Shown here: in pieces, positions 43,573-50,788 of the stretch
Position numbering within the stretch: the stretch's first letter is position 1
Layout of the letters: every line of letters begins with the position of its first letter
Source: Gemmobacter sp034519525
GTDB lineage: Bacteria > Pseudomonadota > Alphaproteobacteria > Rhodobacterales > Rhodobacteraceae
Direction: 5' to 3'
Length of the DNA stretch: 64,000 bases
NCBI GenBank assembly: GCA_034519525.1
Contig: JAXHOJ010000039.1
Span: 62,001 to 126,000, forward strand
Notes under the pieces: model-generated
The model's input: the letters and a program-made list of their open reading frames with translations, nothing else
What the model was told of the DNA's origin: nothing
Database searches by the model: none
Program-made: the position numbers and the translations under genes

Positions 43573-44814
43573 TTACGCCGCTGCCAGCTGCACCAGCCGC
43601 AGGCAGACCCGCGTGGCCAGCCCCATATCCTGCACCGAAATCCATTCCAGCGGCCCGTGAATCTCCTGCATCCCGGTAAAGACATTGGGGCAGGGCACCC
43701 CCATTTCCGTCAGGCGTGACCCATCGGTGCCGCCGCGGATCGGAACCGATACCGGCTCCAGCCCCTCGGCCCGGCAGGCGGCGCGGGCCAGTTCCACCGG
43801 CGTCATGTCCTGTTCCAGCCAGTAACGCATGTTGCGGTATTGCGGCCTGATGGTGCAGGACACCACGGCGCGCGGTTCGGCGGCCTGCACCGCATCGCAG
43901 GCGGCGCGCAGCAGATCACCCTTCGCCGCCAGCCCCTCCCGCTCGAAATCCCGCAGGATGAAGCGCAGCTCTGCCTCGGCGGCCGTGCCGGTCATTTCAT
44001 AGACATGCAGAAATCCGTCGCGCCCCTCCACCACTTCGGGCGACTGGGTCGCCAGCGGCAGGCGGTTCAGCACCTCGGCCGCCAGATGCAGCGCATTCAC
44101 CAGCTTGCCTTTCGCATAGCCGGGATGGGCCGAAACCCCGGTGATCTTCACCACCGCGCCATCGGCGGAAAAGCTCTCGAACTCGATCTCACCCACCTGG
44201 CCACCATCCAGCGTATAGGCGAAAGCGGCGCCCAGATCGGCGGGCAGGCGCGGATCGACCCCGCGCCCCACCTCTTCATCCGGGGTAAAGGCGATGCGGA
44301 TGGTGCCATGCGGGATCTGCGGGTTTTCCAGCAGGTGCCGCGCCAGCGTCATGATGATCGCCACCCCGGCCTTGTCATCGCCGCCCAGCAGCGTGGTGCC
44401 GCTGGCGGTGATGATGTCATGCCCCAGACGGCTGGCCAGATAGGGCGAATATTCGGGGGTCAGCGCCAGTTCCGGTGCATCGGGAAAGCTGATCGCGCCG
44501 CCGTTATAGCCGCGATGCACCACGGGCTTCACCCCGGTGGCGTTGAAGGCTGGCGCGGTATCCACATGGGCCAGCAGCCCCAGCACCGGCGCCGTTACCC
44601 CCGGCGTGGCCGGGATGGTGGCCAGCACCACGCCGTAATCCGTCAACTGCACATCCGCCGCCCCGATCTCCTGCAGTTCTGCCACCAGCATATGCTGCAG
44701 ATCCAGTTGGATCGCGGTGCTGGGCTGGCTGTCAGACCGTTCATCGCTTTGCGTATCCACTGCCGCATAGCGGATCAGGCGCTGTTCCAGTTCGCTGTCG
44801 AATTCGGTTCTCAT
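43573..44814 (-). CDS. pepT: peptidase T (tripeptide aminopeptidase)
   Basis: A 413-residue zinc M20B metallopeptidase that cleaves the N-terminal residue of tripeptides in the cytosol. Metal and active-site motifs are LLAHVDTAPA (about residues 83-92), LLGGDDKAG, TPDEEVGRG, TLDGG, IRGGTDGSR and FTGMQEIHGPLEW. Length and motifs match E. coli PepT (408). It is an apparently unrelated housekeeping gene inside the alcohol-oxidation island, convergent with the transporter operon and downstream of the xoxF terminator. Confidence 0.95.
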   Translation of the reverse strand: MRTEFDSELEQRLIRYAAVDTQSDERSDSQPSTAIQLDLQHMLVAELQEIGAADVQLTDYGVVLATIPATPGVTAPVLGLLAHVDTAPAFNATGVKPVVHRGYNGGAISFPDAPELALTPEYSPYLASRLGHDIITASGTTLLGGDDKAGVAIIMTLARHLLENPQIPHGTIRIAFTPDEEVGRGVDPRLPADLGAAFAYTLDGGQVGEIEFESFSADGAVVKITGVSAHPGYAKGKLVNALHLAAEVLNRLPLATQSPEVVEGRDGFLHVYEMTGTAAEAELRFILRDFEREGLAAKGDLLRAACDAVQAAEPRAVVSCTIRPQYRNMRYWLEQDMTPVELARAACRAEGLEPVSVPIRGGTDGSRLTEMGVPCPNVFTGMQEIHGPLEWISVQDMGLATRVCLRLVQLAAA

Positions 44815-44880
44815 GGCCGGGCTCCTTCGTTGTGGCGCATGGTGGCGGCTTCGCGCGGCAGGGTCCAGTGGCCGGAATGG

Positions 44881-44913
44881 AAAAACGCGCCACCCTTGCG
44901 GGTGACGCGCCTT
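44881..44913 (-). terminator. Rho-independent terminator of xoxF
   Basis: On the minus strand GGCGCGTCACCC pairs with GGGTGGCGCG around GCAA (one G-T pair), followed by TTTTT. It starts 24 bp after the xoxF stop, so it ends the xoxF transcript before pepT. Confidence 0.85.
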
Positions 44914-44936
44914 GCGTGCTGGCTGACCGGAGGGGG

Positions 44937-46703
44937 TCAGTTCGCCATGGCAAGCTGTTTCGGCAGTTTGAAGGTCCAGACGGTGCCGCCCTGGTTCAGG
45001 TAGTTCACCTTCTTGGCCACTTCACCACCCCAGAGCGGCACGGCGCCACCCCAGCCCGACACGATCGAGACATATTGCTCGCCATCGGCTTCCCAGGTGA
45101 CCGGCTGGCCAACGATGCCCGACCCGGTCTGGAATGACCACAGTTTCTCGCCCGTGGTGTCATCCAGCGCGATGAACTCGCCTTCCGGGTTGCCAAAGAA
45201 CACCAGGCCACCGGCCGTGGTCATCACGCCACCCCACAGCGGGGCCTCGTTCTTGTATTCCCACTTCCATTCGCCGGTCATCGGGTCGATGGCCTTCAGC
45301 GAACCGATATGGTCTTCATAGTTCGGCTTGATGGTGAAGCCAGACCCCAGATAGGCGGCACCTTTCTTGTAGGTGACCGGCTCGTTCCAGATATCCATGC
45401 CCCATTCGTTCGACGGCACATAGAACATCCCGGTATTCTGGCTGAAGGCCATCGGCATCCAGTTCTTGCCGCCCAGGAAGGACGGGGAAGAGAACACCAT
45501 CTCGCCCTTGGCGCCATCGGCCGATTTCGACGGATCGCCGGGGCGACCTTCCTCGATGAAGATCGGGCGGCCGGTCTCGTCGATGCCAGAGGCCCAGGTG
45601 ATATCCTTCACGAAGGGCCAGGCGTTCAGGAACTTGCCGTCTTCGCGGTTCAGAACGTAGAAGAACCCGTTGCGGTCGGCAGTGGCGAATTTCTTGTTGC
45701 CGTCCTTGTCGACGAAGGACACAACCTCGTTCACGCCGTCAAAATCCCAGCCTTCGCGCGGCGTGGTCTGGAAGTGCCACTTGATCTCGCCAGTGGCCGG
45801 GTCGATCCCCAGACGGCTGGCGGCATAAAGGTTGTCGCCCTTGTTGCCTTCAACCGGGGTGCCTGCATTGCGCAGGTGGCTGTTCCAGGGCGCCGGGTTG
45901 CCGGCACCGAAGACCAGCGTATTGGTGTCGATGTCGTAGCTGCCACCCAGCCAGGTCGCGCCGCCACCCGATTTCCACATGTCGCCCGGCCAGGTCGCGT
46001 TCAGCGTCCCGGTCATGGTGCTTTCCTTGCCGTTCAGCGTGCCCATGTGGCCTTCGATCACCGGGCGCGTCCAGACGGTTTCGCCGGTCAGCGCATCGCG
46101 CGCCTGCACTTCACCCACAACGCCGAATTCACCACCCGAATTGCCGGTGATGACCAGGCCGTTCACGATCAGCGGCGCGGCGGTATAGCTGTAGCCTTCC
46201 TTGTAATCGGCGATCTTCTTGTTCCAGACCACATCGCCGGTCTTCAGGTTCAGCGCGACGATGCGGGCATCGAGCGTGCCGAAATAGATGTTGTCGCCAT
46301 AGATCGCGCCGCCCCGGTTGATCACATCGCAGCAGGGCAGGATGCCTTCGGGCAGCCGGGCATCATACTGCCAGACTTCCTTGCCGGTCTTCAGATCAAT
46401 GGCATAGATCCGCGAATAGGATGCGGTGACATACATCATCCCGTCATGGATCAGCGGCTGGGTTTCCTGGCCGCGCTGCTTTTCGCCCCCGAACGAAAAC
46501 GCCCAGGCCGGCAGCAGGTTCTTCACATTGTCCTTGTTCAGGGTGGTCAGCGGGCTGTACCGCTGCAGATCGCGCCCCATGCCATTGGTCAGAACGTCGC
46601 CCGTCGTTGCGGCATCCTTTGCCAGATCTTCTTCCGTAACGCCGGAAACCGCCGGCGATGCGGCAATAAGGGCCGCTGCCACGGCCATGATAAAGCGGTT
46701 CAT
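44937..46703 (-). CDS. xoxF: lanthanide-dependent PQQ methanol dehydrogenase
   Basis: A 588-residue periplasmic quinoprotein with a signal peptide (about 1-21). It is an eight-bladed PQQ propeller with the vicinal disulfide Cys124-Cys125 (ILPCCDVINR). Metal ligands include Glu192 (GGEFGV) and Asn in GNPAPWN. The catalytic base Asp320 is followed two residues later by Asp322 (WDFDGVNE); this extra Asp marks lanthanide-dependent XoxF as opposed to Ca-dependent MxaF, which has Ala there. No mxaI small-subunit gene is present. A strong GGGAGG ribosome-binding site precedes the start. Electrons pass to XoxG. Upstream at 46817-46849 lie two direct copies of a probable operator. Confidence 0.96.
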   Translation of the reverse strand: MNRFIMAVAAALIAASPAVSGVTEEDLAKDAATTGDVLTNGMGRDLQRYSPLTTLNKDNVKNLLPAWAFSFGGEKQRGQETQPLIHDGMMYVTASYSRIYAIDLKTGKEVWQYDARLPEGILPCCDVINRGGAIYGDNIYFGTLDARIVALNLKTGDVVWNKKIADYKEGYSYTAAPLIVNGLVITGNSGGEFGVVGEVQARDALTGETVWTRPVIEGHMGTLNGKESTMTGTLNATWPGDMWKSGGGATWLGGSYDIDTNTLVFGAGNPAPWNSHLRNAGTPVEGNKGDNLYAASRLGIDPATGEIKWHFQTTPREGWDFDGVNEVVSFVDKDGNKKFATADRNGFFYVLNREDGKFLNAWPFVKDITWASGIDETGRPIFIEEGRPGDPSKSADGAKGEMVFSSPSFLGGKNWMPMAFSQNTGMFYVPSNEWGMDIWNEPVTYKKGAAYLGSGFTIKPNYEDHIGSLKAIDPMTGEWKWEYKNEAPLWGGVMTTAGGLVFFGNPEGEFIALDDTTGEKLWSFQTGSGIVGQPVTWEADGEQYVSIVSGWGGAVPLWGGEVAKKVNYLNQGGTVWTFKLPKQLAMAN

Positions 46704-46816
46704 CTGTTACCTCCCTTGGATGATCCGTCGGAGACCTCAGGCGACGCGCTCCCTCCTGCGGTTACCTTGGCCCAGTGGCCGTATCATCGGGCCGGTCACG
46801 GCGGTGTGAAATTGCA

Positions 46817-46849
46817 CAATGGTCGTAAAGCGGCTGTCCAATGGTCGTA
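46817..46849. promoter_or_regulatory. two direct CAATGGTCGTA repeats upstream of xoxF
   Basis: CAATGGTCGTA occurs at 46817-46827 and again at 46839-46849. The start-to-start distance is 22 bp, two helical turns, placing both on one DNA face. They lie 114-146 bp upstream of the xoxF start. The same core recurs at 39342, 47411, 47932, 47965 and 50578, all beside genes of this island. A response regulator or other activator binding as a dimer is likely; its gene is not in the window. Confidence 0.65.
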
Positions 46850-46863
46850 GAGCGGGGGCCGCA

Positions 46864-47349
46864 TCAGGATGCGGGCCAGGCCGCGATCATGGCCTGCGCG
46901 TCGGAATCACCGCCGGCGGCGGCCTGCATCAGCCAGAAACGAGCCTGCCCGGCATCCTGGGGGATGCCGCTGCCCTCCAGCAGGGCGCGGGCATAATGGT
47001 ATTGCGCTGTGACGTAGCCGCGCAGCGCCGCCTGTTTCACCCAATAGGTTGCAAGCTCTGCGTTTTTCGGCACGCCCAGCCCGTTTTCATAGGCATGTGA
47101 CAGCAGGATCATCGAAGGTTCGTTGCCTGCTGCAGCGCAGGCCTGCATGGCCGCCATGGCCGCATCGTGCATACCGCCCTTCTGCGCTTCGTAGATCTGC
47201 CAGCAGGTCACGCCCAGCCATTCGGGCCGGGTGCTGAGGTTGCCGGTCAGCGCGGCCAGCCCGCCCTCTTCGGGGTTGAGAATGCCGTCCTGGGCCGAGG
47301 CCGGGACGGCGGCGGCAAGCAGCAAAACAGTCAGGATCCTGAAAGACAT
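46864..47349 (-). CDS. exported Sel1-repeat protein A of the xox cluster
   Basis: A 161-residue exported protein (signal peptide ending ASAQ) with two or three Sel1-like helical repeats, for example SMILLSHAYENGLGVPKNAELATYWVK and YHYARALLEGSGIPQDAGQA. The ATG at 47349 has GGAG at a good distance; other starts at 47361 and 47379 (TTG) are less supported. The mature N-terminus DGILNPEEGGL closely matches DGTLNPDEMSL of the gene at 49981, so the two are paralogues. It lies between xoxF and the cytochrome c gene. The function is unknown; probably a periplasmic scaffold. Confidence 0.8.
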   Translation of the reverse strand: MSFRILTVLLLAAAVPASAQDGILNPEEGGLAALTGNLSTRPEWLGVTCWQIYEAQKGGMHDAAMAAMQACAAAGNEPSMILLSHAYENGLGVPKNAELATYWVKQAALRGYVTAQYHYARALLEGSGIPQDAGQARFWLMQAAAGGDSDAQAMIAAWPAS

Positions 47350-47410
47350 CACGCGCTCCATCGGCTGATTTCCGGCCAAAGGATAGCACGGCGCACCCTC
47401 CTGCGCCGTG

Positions 47411-47420
47411 CGACCAAAGG
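47411..47420 (-). promoter_or_regulatory. WTGGTCG motif upstream of Sel1 protein A
   Basis: On the minus strand the sequence reads CCTTTGGTCG, then CAC. It lies 61 bp upstream of the Sel1 protein A start and just after the cytochrome c stop on the same strand. This is a single copy of the motif found in pairs at xoxF and at the cytochrome c / binding-protein promoters. Confidence 0.5.
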
Positions 47421-47424
47421 CGGA

Positions 47425-47838
47425 TCAATCGGTGGTGGTGCGCAGATAGGCCAGAATGAATTCCTCCACCACCGGATCGGTGATGCCGACATGGCGCATC
47501 TTGGTGCCGGGAATCAGGCCGGTGTTATCCGCCATCCACGCTTTCAACGCCGGTTCCGTCCAGACGAAACCCGCCGATTTCAGGGCCTTGGAATAGGGAT
47601 AGCCTTCCACCGATCCGGCAGCGCGGCCGATCACGCCCTCCAGCTTGGGGCCATAGCTTTCATGGCTGGCATCGGTGGCATGGCAGCGGCGGCAGCTGGC
47701 GTCGAACAGCGCCGCGCCGGCCTCTACCTTGATCCGCTCGAAGGTCTGGCTATCTTCGGCCAGGGCGGCGGTGGGCAGCAGGGCCATGGCGGCAAGGCTT
47801 GTGCCAAGCACTGCGGCAAACAGGGGGGTGAGGGTCAT
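47425..47838 (-). CDS. class I cytochrome c of the methanol oxidation cluster
   Basis: A 137-residue periplasmic monoheme cytochrome (signal peptide ending ALAED). The heme motif CRRCH is at about residue 50. The family landmarks YGPKLEGVIGRAAGS and FVWTEPALKAWM and the Met ligand in GTKMRHVG follow the c2/c550 pattern. It probably carries electrons between XoxG or XoxF and the terminal oxidase. I chose the ATG at 47838; an in-frame ATG lies 12 bp upstream. It is divergent from the binding-protein gene at 48028. Confidence 0.9.
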   Translation of the reverse strand: MTLTPLFAAVLGTSLAAMALLPTAALAEDSQTFERIKVEAGAALFDASCRRCHATDASHESYGPKLEGVIGRAAGSVEGYPYSKALKSAGFVWTEPALKAWMADNTGLIPGTKMRHVGITDPVVEEFILAYLRTTTD

Positions 47839-47931
47839 TCCCGTCTCCATTTCGGTTGGTTGCGCGTTCGCGGGCACCCTCGCTGCCGGGGCGGTGCGCG
47901 GCGTTGATGCAGGTCAACCGGGCCATGCTGC

Positions 47932-47974
47932 TTTGGTCGTAGGCGGCACGGAGGGTTGCGCGCCTTTGGTCGAA
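47932..47974. promoter_or_regulatory. paired TTTGGTCG motifs between cytochrome c and binding-protein genes
   Basis: TTTGGTCGTA at 47932-47941 and TTTGGTCGAA at 47965-47974 are direct repeats 33 bp apart, three helical turns. They lie in the 189-bp divergent gap between the cytochrome c gene (start 47838) and the binding-protein gene (start 48028). The core matches the xoxF upstream repeats. Confidence 0.62.
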
Positions 47975-48027
47975 TATCCCTGTTGCGCTGCCGGGTTAGA
48001 ATATATCCATCTCGGGGGAGGGATATC

Positions 48028-48999
48028 ATGTCGATCACACGTCACCTTTTCGGCGCCGCTTTGGCCGCGCTCTGTTCAACCGCCGCCCTGGCCGAGGATG
48101 CCGTTCTGCGCATCGCCACCCAGGTCAGCGGCACCGTCAACTGGGAGCTGACGACGATCGCCAGCCACGGGCTGGATCGTGCCAACGGCTTTACCATGCA
48201 GGTGCAGGATGTGGCCGCCGGGCCTGCGGCCCAGCTTGCCTTTCAGGCGGGCGAGGCGGATGTGATCGTCTCCGACTGGCTCTGGGTCGCACGGGCCCGG
48301 GCCGAGGGGCAGGATTATGTCTTCATCCCCTACAGCCGTGCGGTGGGTGCCCTGCATGTGCCCGAAGGCAGCACGGCCCAGACGCTGGCCGATCTCAAAG
48401 GCGGGCAGATCGGTATTGCCGGCGGCCCGGTCGACAAAAGCTGGCTGATCCTGCGCGCCTATGCCCAGCAGGAATATGGCATGGATCTGGCTGCCGAAAC
48501 CGAACAGGTCTTTGGCGCGCCGCCGCTGATTTTTGAAACGGCGCTCGGGGGCGAATTGCAGGGCGCGGTAAACTTCTGGCACTTCGGCGCCAAGATGGAA
48601 GCCGCCGGGATGCGCCCGCTGGTCACCGTGGCGCAGGCCGGGCAGGCGCTGGGGCTGGATGCCGATACACCGCTGCTGGGCTATGTGGTGACGGGGGATC
48701 TGCTGCGCGAAAAGCCGCAGCTGGTGGCAGGCCTTGCCGCCGCCAGCCGGGGCGCGAAAGAGATCCTCGCCACCGATGATGCCGCATGGGAGGCCTTGCG
48801 CCCCATCATGAACGCCAAGACCGATGCCCAGTTTGCCGCGCTCAAGGAAGGCTTCCGCGCCGGTATCCCGGCCCCCGGCCCGGTCGACGAGGCCTCGGCG
48901 GCAAAGATGCTGGCCATCATGGCGCAGCTCGGCGGCGAAGAGCTGGTGGGCAAGATGACAGATCTGCCCGCGGGCGTGTTCGTCACCCCCGGCAGCTGA
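48028..48999 (+). CDS. NitT/TauT-type ABC binding protein of the methanol oxidation island
   Basis: A 323-residue periplasmic protein (signal peptide ending ALAED) with the SsuA/THI5-like fold: VNWELTTIASHGLDRANGF, AGEADVIVSDWLWVARARA and LKGGQIGIAGGPVDKSW. A GGGGGAGGG ribosome-binding site precedes the ATG. Its ATPase follows directly (TGATG overlap), but the permease is missing here. The lone permease at 33543 is the obvious candidate. The ligand is unknown: neither taurine nor nitrate genes are nearby, and the setting suggests a cofactor or metal-complex linked to alcohol oxidation. Confidence 0.82.
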   Translation: MSITRHLFGAALAALCSTAALAEDAVLRIATQVSGTVNWELTTIASHGLDRANGFTMQVQDVAAGPAAQLAFQAGEADVIVSDWLWVARARAEGQDYVFIPYSRAVGALHVPEGSTAQTLADLKGGQIGIAGGPVDKSWLILRAYAQQEYGMDLAAETEQVFGAPPLIFETALGGELQGAVNFWHFGAKMEAAGMRPLVTVAQAGQALGLDADTPLLGYVVTGDLLREKPQLVAGLAAASRGAKEILATDDAAWEALRPIMNAKTDAQFAALKEGFRAGIPAPGPVDEASAAKMLAIMAQLGGEELVGKMTDLPAGVFVTPGS

Positions 49000-49598
49000 T
49001 GGCCGCGCTGGCGCTTCATCTGGAGGGCGCCGATCATGGCGGCGGGCCACTGATCGGCCCGCTGTCGCTGTCTGTCCAGCCCGGTGAAACCGTGGCGCTT
49101 GTCGGCCCGTCAGGCATTGGCAAGACCACGCTGCTGCGCATCATCGGCGGGCTGCACAAACGCTGGCGCGGGCGGCTGGACCTGCCGGGGCGGCTGGCCA
49201 TGGTGTTTCAGGAACCCGTGCTGCTGCCCTGGCGCAGTGCCCTGCAGAACATCACCCTGACCACCGGCTGCACCCCTGCTGCGGCGCAGGCCGCGCTGGC
49301 CTCGGTCGAACTGGCGGAACGGGCCGCGCATTTCCCCGGCCAGCTGTCGCTGGGCCAGCAGCGCCGCCTGTCTCTAGCCCGGGCCTTCGCCATGCAGCCT
49401 GATGTGCTGCTGATGGATGAACCCTTCGTTTCCCTTGATCCCGCCCTGGCGGATGAGATGATGGCCCTGTTCGAACGGCTGCGCGCCGGACGTCCGCTGG
49501 CCACCGTGATCGTGACCCATGCCCCGGCCGAGGCGGAACGTCTGGCGACCCGCATCCTGCGGCTGGACGGACGGCCCGCCGCGCTGAGCGCCGCCTGA
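48999..49598 (+). CDS. NitT/TauT-type ABC ATP-binding protein
   Basis: A 199-residue ABC ATPase, shorter than the usual 250. Walker A is GPSGIGKTT (about 38-46), the Q-loop FQEPVLLPWRSALQNI, the signature LSLGQQRRLSLARA (Leu-Gly variant of LSGGQ), Walker B VLLMDEPFVSLD and H-loop VTHAPAEA. Starts in a TGATG overlap with the binding protein. The short length comes from compact N- and C-terminal parts; no core motif is lost. It probably energises the permease coded at 33543-34307. Confidence 0.86.
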   Translation: MAALALHLEGADHGGGPLIGPLSLSVQPGETVALVGPSGIGKTTLLRIIGGLHKRWRGRLDLPGRLAMVFQEPVLLPWRSALQNITLTTGCTPAAAQAALASVELAERAAHFPGQLSLGQQRRLSLARAFAMQPDVLLMDEPFVSLDPALADEMMALFERLRAGRPLATVIVTHAPAEAERLATRILRLDGRPAALSAA

Positions 49599-49641
49599 CG
49601 CCGGATTTGCCGCATCTCGCCACCTGTGCCAGACTGCCCGC

Positions 49642-49959
49642 ATGACCGATGATCTGCAAACCCTGGCCGTCGTGCCCCGCCTGTTCCCGGACATCCGGCG
49701 CGGCACCAAGACCTCGACCATCCGCTGGGCGGAAACGCGCATCACCCCCGGCTCGCTGCGCCTGATCTGTGGTGGCGAATCCCTTGTCGTCAATGTCACA
49801 CGCTGCACCGATCTGCCGCTGTCGCAGGCGGCGGCCTTTGTCGGGCGCGCGGCTGACTGGCCGGATGAGGTGATGCTGCAGGGGATGCGCGAACATTACC
49901 CGCAGATCACCCTGCAGGATGTGGTTCAGATCGTGGAATTCGATCCGCCAATCCCCTGA
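49642..49959 (+). CDS. ASCH-domain protein
   Basis: A 105-residue small protein with the ASCH signature: FPDIRRGTKTSTIRWAE near the N-terminus (GxKTxTxR), a beta-barrel core ITPGSLRLICGGESLVVNV, and a closing strand with VVQIVEFDPP. ASCH domains resemble PUA folds and may bind RNA or hydrolyse modified nucleosides (YqfB-like). It starts 43 bp after the ATPase gene; whether it belongs to that operon is unclear. No link to alcohol oxidation is apparent. Confidence 0.75.
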   Translation: MTDDLQTLAVVPRLFPDIRRGTKTSTIRWAETRITPGSLRLICGGESLVVNVTRCTDLPLSQAAAFVGRAADWPDEVMLQGMREHYPQITLQDVVQIVEFDPPIP

Positions 49960-49980
49960 CCACCAGCCGCCCGAACGCGG

Positions 49981-50520
49981 TCAGAACATCGGCGCATATT
50001 TCCAGCGGTCGGCATCGGGCGTGACCTCTTCCAGATCATAGCCCGACCGGCGCAGCCTTTGCGCATCGGCAAATCCCAGATCGGCGGCCTGATCCACCAG
50101 CGCCCGGCCCGCCGCCTCATCCTGCACCGTGCCGCGCCCGCGCATCATGTCCAGCCCATAGTTGAACATGCCCACCGGATCGCCCGCCTCGGCGGCCATC
50201 CGGTCATAATCCGCCGCGCGGTCCGGGTCCATGTCGCCGCCAAATCCGTTGTCATGCAGATAGGATAGCCAGGTCATCGCCCCGGTATACCCATCATCGA
50301 CACAGCGTTCGAACAGCTGGCGCGCCATGTCATGGCTGCCCGATTTCGTCATCAGATAGCCCGAGGCGCAGGTGGTCATCGAGGTATTGCCCTTCAGCGC
50401 CTCGTCCAGATTGCGGCTCAGGCTCATTTCATCGGGGTTCAGCGTGCCATCTTCGGCTTCGGCCTGTGCGGCCAGCGGCAGCAGGGCAACCAGAAGGGGC
50501 AGCAGGGCAAGTTTCGGCAT
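49981..50520 (-). CDS. exported Sel1-repeat protein B, paralogue of protein A
   Basis: A 179-residue exported protein (signal peptide ending AQAEA) with Sel1-like repeats such as MTWLSYLHDNGFGGDMDPDRAAD and MFNYGLDMMRGRGTVQDEAAG. A GGAGG ribosome-binding site precedes the ATG at 50520. The mature N-terminus DGTLNPDEMSLSRNL parallels DGILNPEEGGLAALT of the gene at 46864, and conserved cysteines (TTCASGY, FERCVDD) occupy similar places (VTCWQIY, MQACAAA). One WTGGTCG motif lies 58 bp upstream, which places it in the same presumed regulon. Function unknown. Confidence 0.8.
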   Translation of the reverse strand: MPKLALLPLLVALLPLAAQAEAEDGTLNPDEMSLSRNLDEALKGNTSMTTCASGYLMTKSGSHDMARQLFERCVDDGYTGAMTWLSYLHDNGFGGDMDPDRAADYDRMAAEAGDPVGMFNYGLDMMRGRGTVQDEAAGRALVDQAADLGFADAQRLRRSGYDLEEVTPDADRWKYAPMF

Positions 50521-50577
50521 GATATCCTCCGCACGCATCGCCCAAGGCTAACCCCGGCAGCACCGCCCGCAATGATA

Positions 50578-50587
50578 CAATGGTCGC
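50578..50587. promoter_or_regulatory. WTGGTCG motif upstream of Sel1 protein B
   Basis: CAATGGTCGC lies 58 bp upstream of the Sel1 protein B start. Its first eight bases equal the xoxF upstream repeats. Single copy; assigned by similarity only. Confidence 0.45.
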
Positions 50588-50649
50588 CCCCGGCAAAGAC
50601 CCGCCGAAGGCCCGCTTTGCCCCCTGCCGCAGATCCTTGCGCGAAAGGG

Positions 50650-50678
50650 TTGCAGACTCGGCCCGTTTGCCCTATATC
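50650..50678 (+). promoter_or_regulatory. sigma-70 promoter of the rimP-nusA-infB operon
   Basis: TTGCAG at 50650-50655 and TATATC at 50673-50678 are separated by 17 bp, close to the vegetative consensus. Transcription would start near 50685, giving a leader of about 100 nt before rimP that contains a terminator hairpin. Confidence 0.7.
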
Positions 50679-50733
50679 CCCGTTCAACAGCGGCGCTGTC
50701 GGGTCCAAACCGCCAGCCCACCGAACGATTGCG

Positions 50734-50759
50734 AACGGGCCGCCAGCGCCCGTTTTTTT
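50734..50759 (+). terminator. leader terminator (possible attenuator) before rimP
   Basis: AACGGGC and GCCCGTT form a perfect 7-bp stem with a 7-base loop, followed by seven T. It lies between the promoter at 50650 and the rimP start at 50789, so most transcripts would end after about 70 nt unless antitermination occurs. In E. coli the nusA operon leader is controlled by NusA-dependent termination. Alternatively it ends a short independent RNA. Confidence 0.72.
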
Positions 50760-50788
50760 GTTTTCGCCCCACGGATACCGGATCACCG

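Noticed and set aside
50685..50760. tRNA gene upstream of rimP, as metY in E. coli
   Set aside because: No cloverleaf, TTCGA arm or CCA end can be made; only the terminator hairpin is visible.
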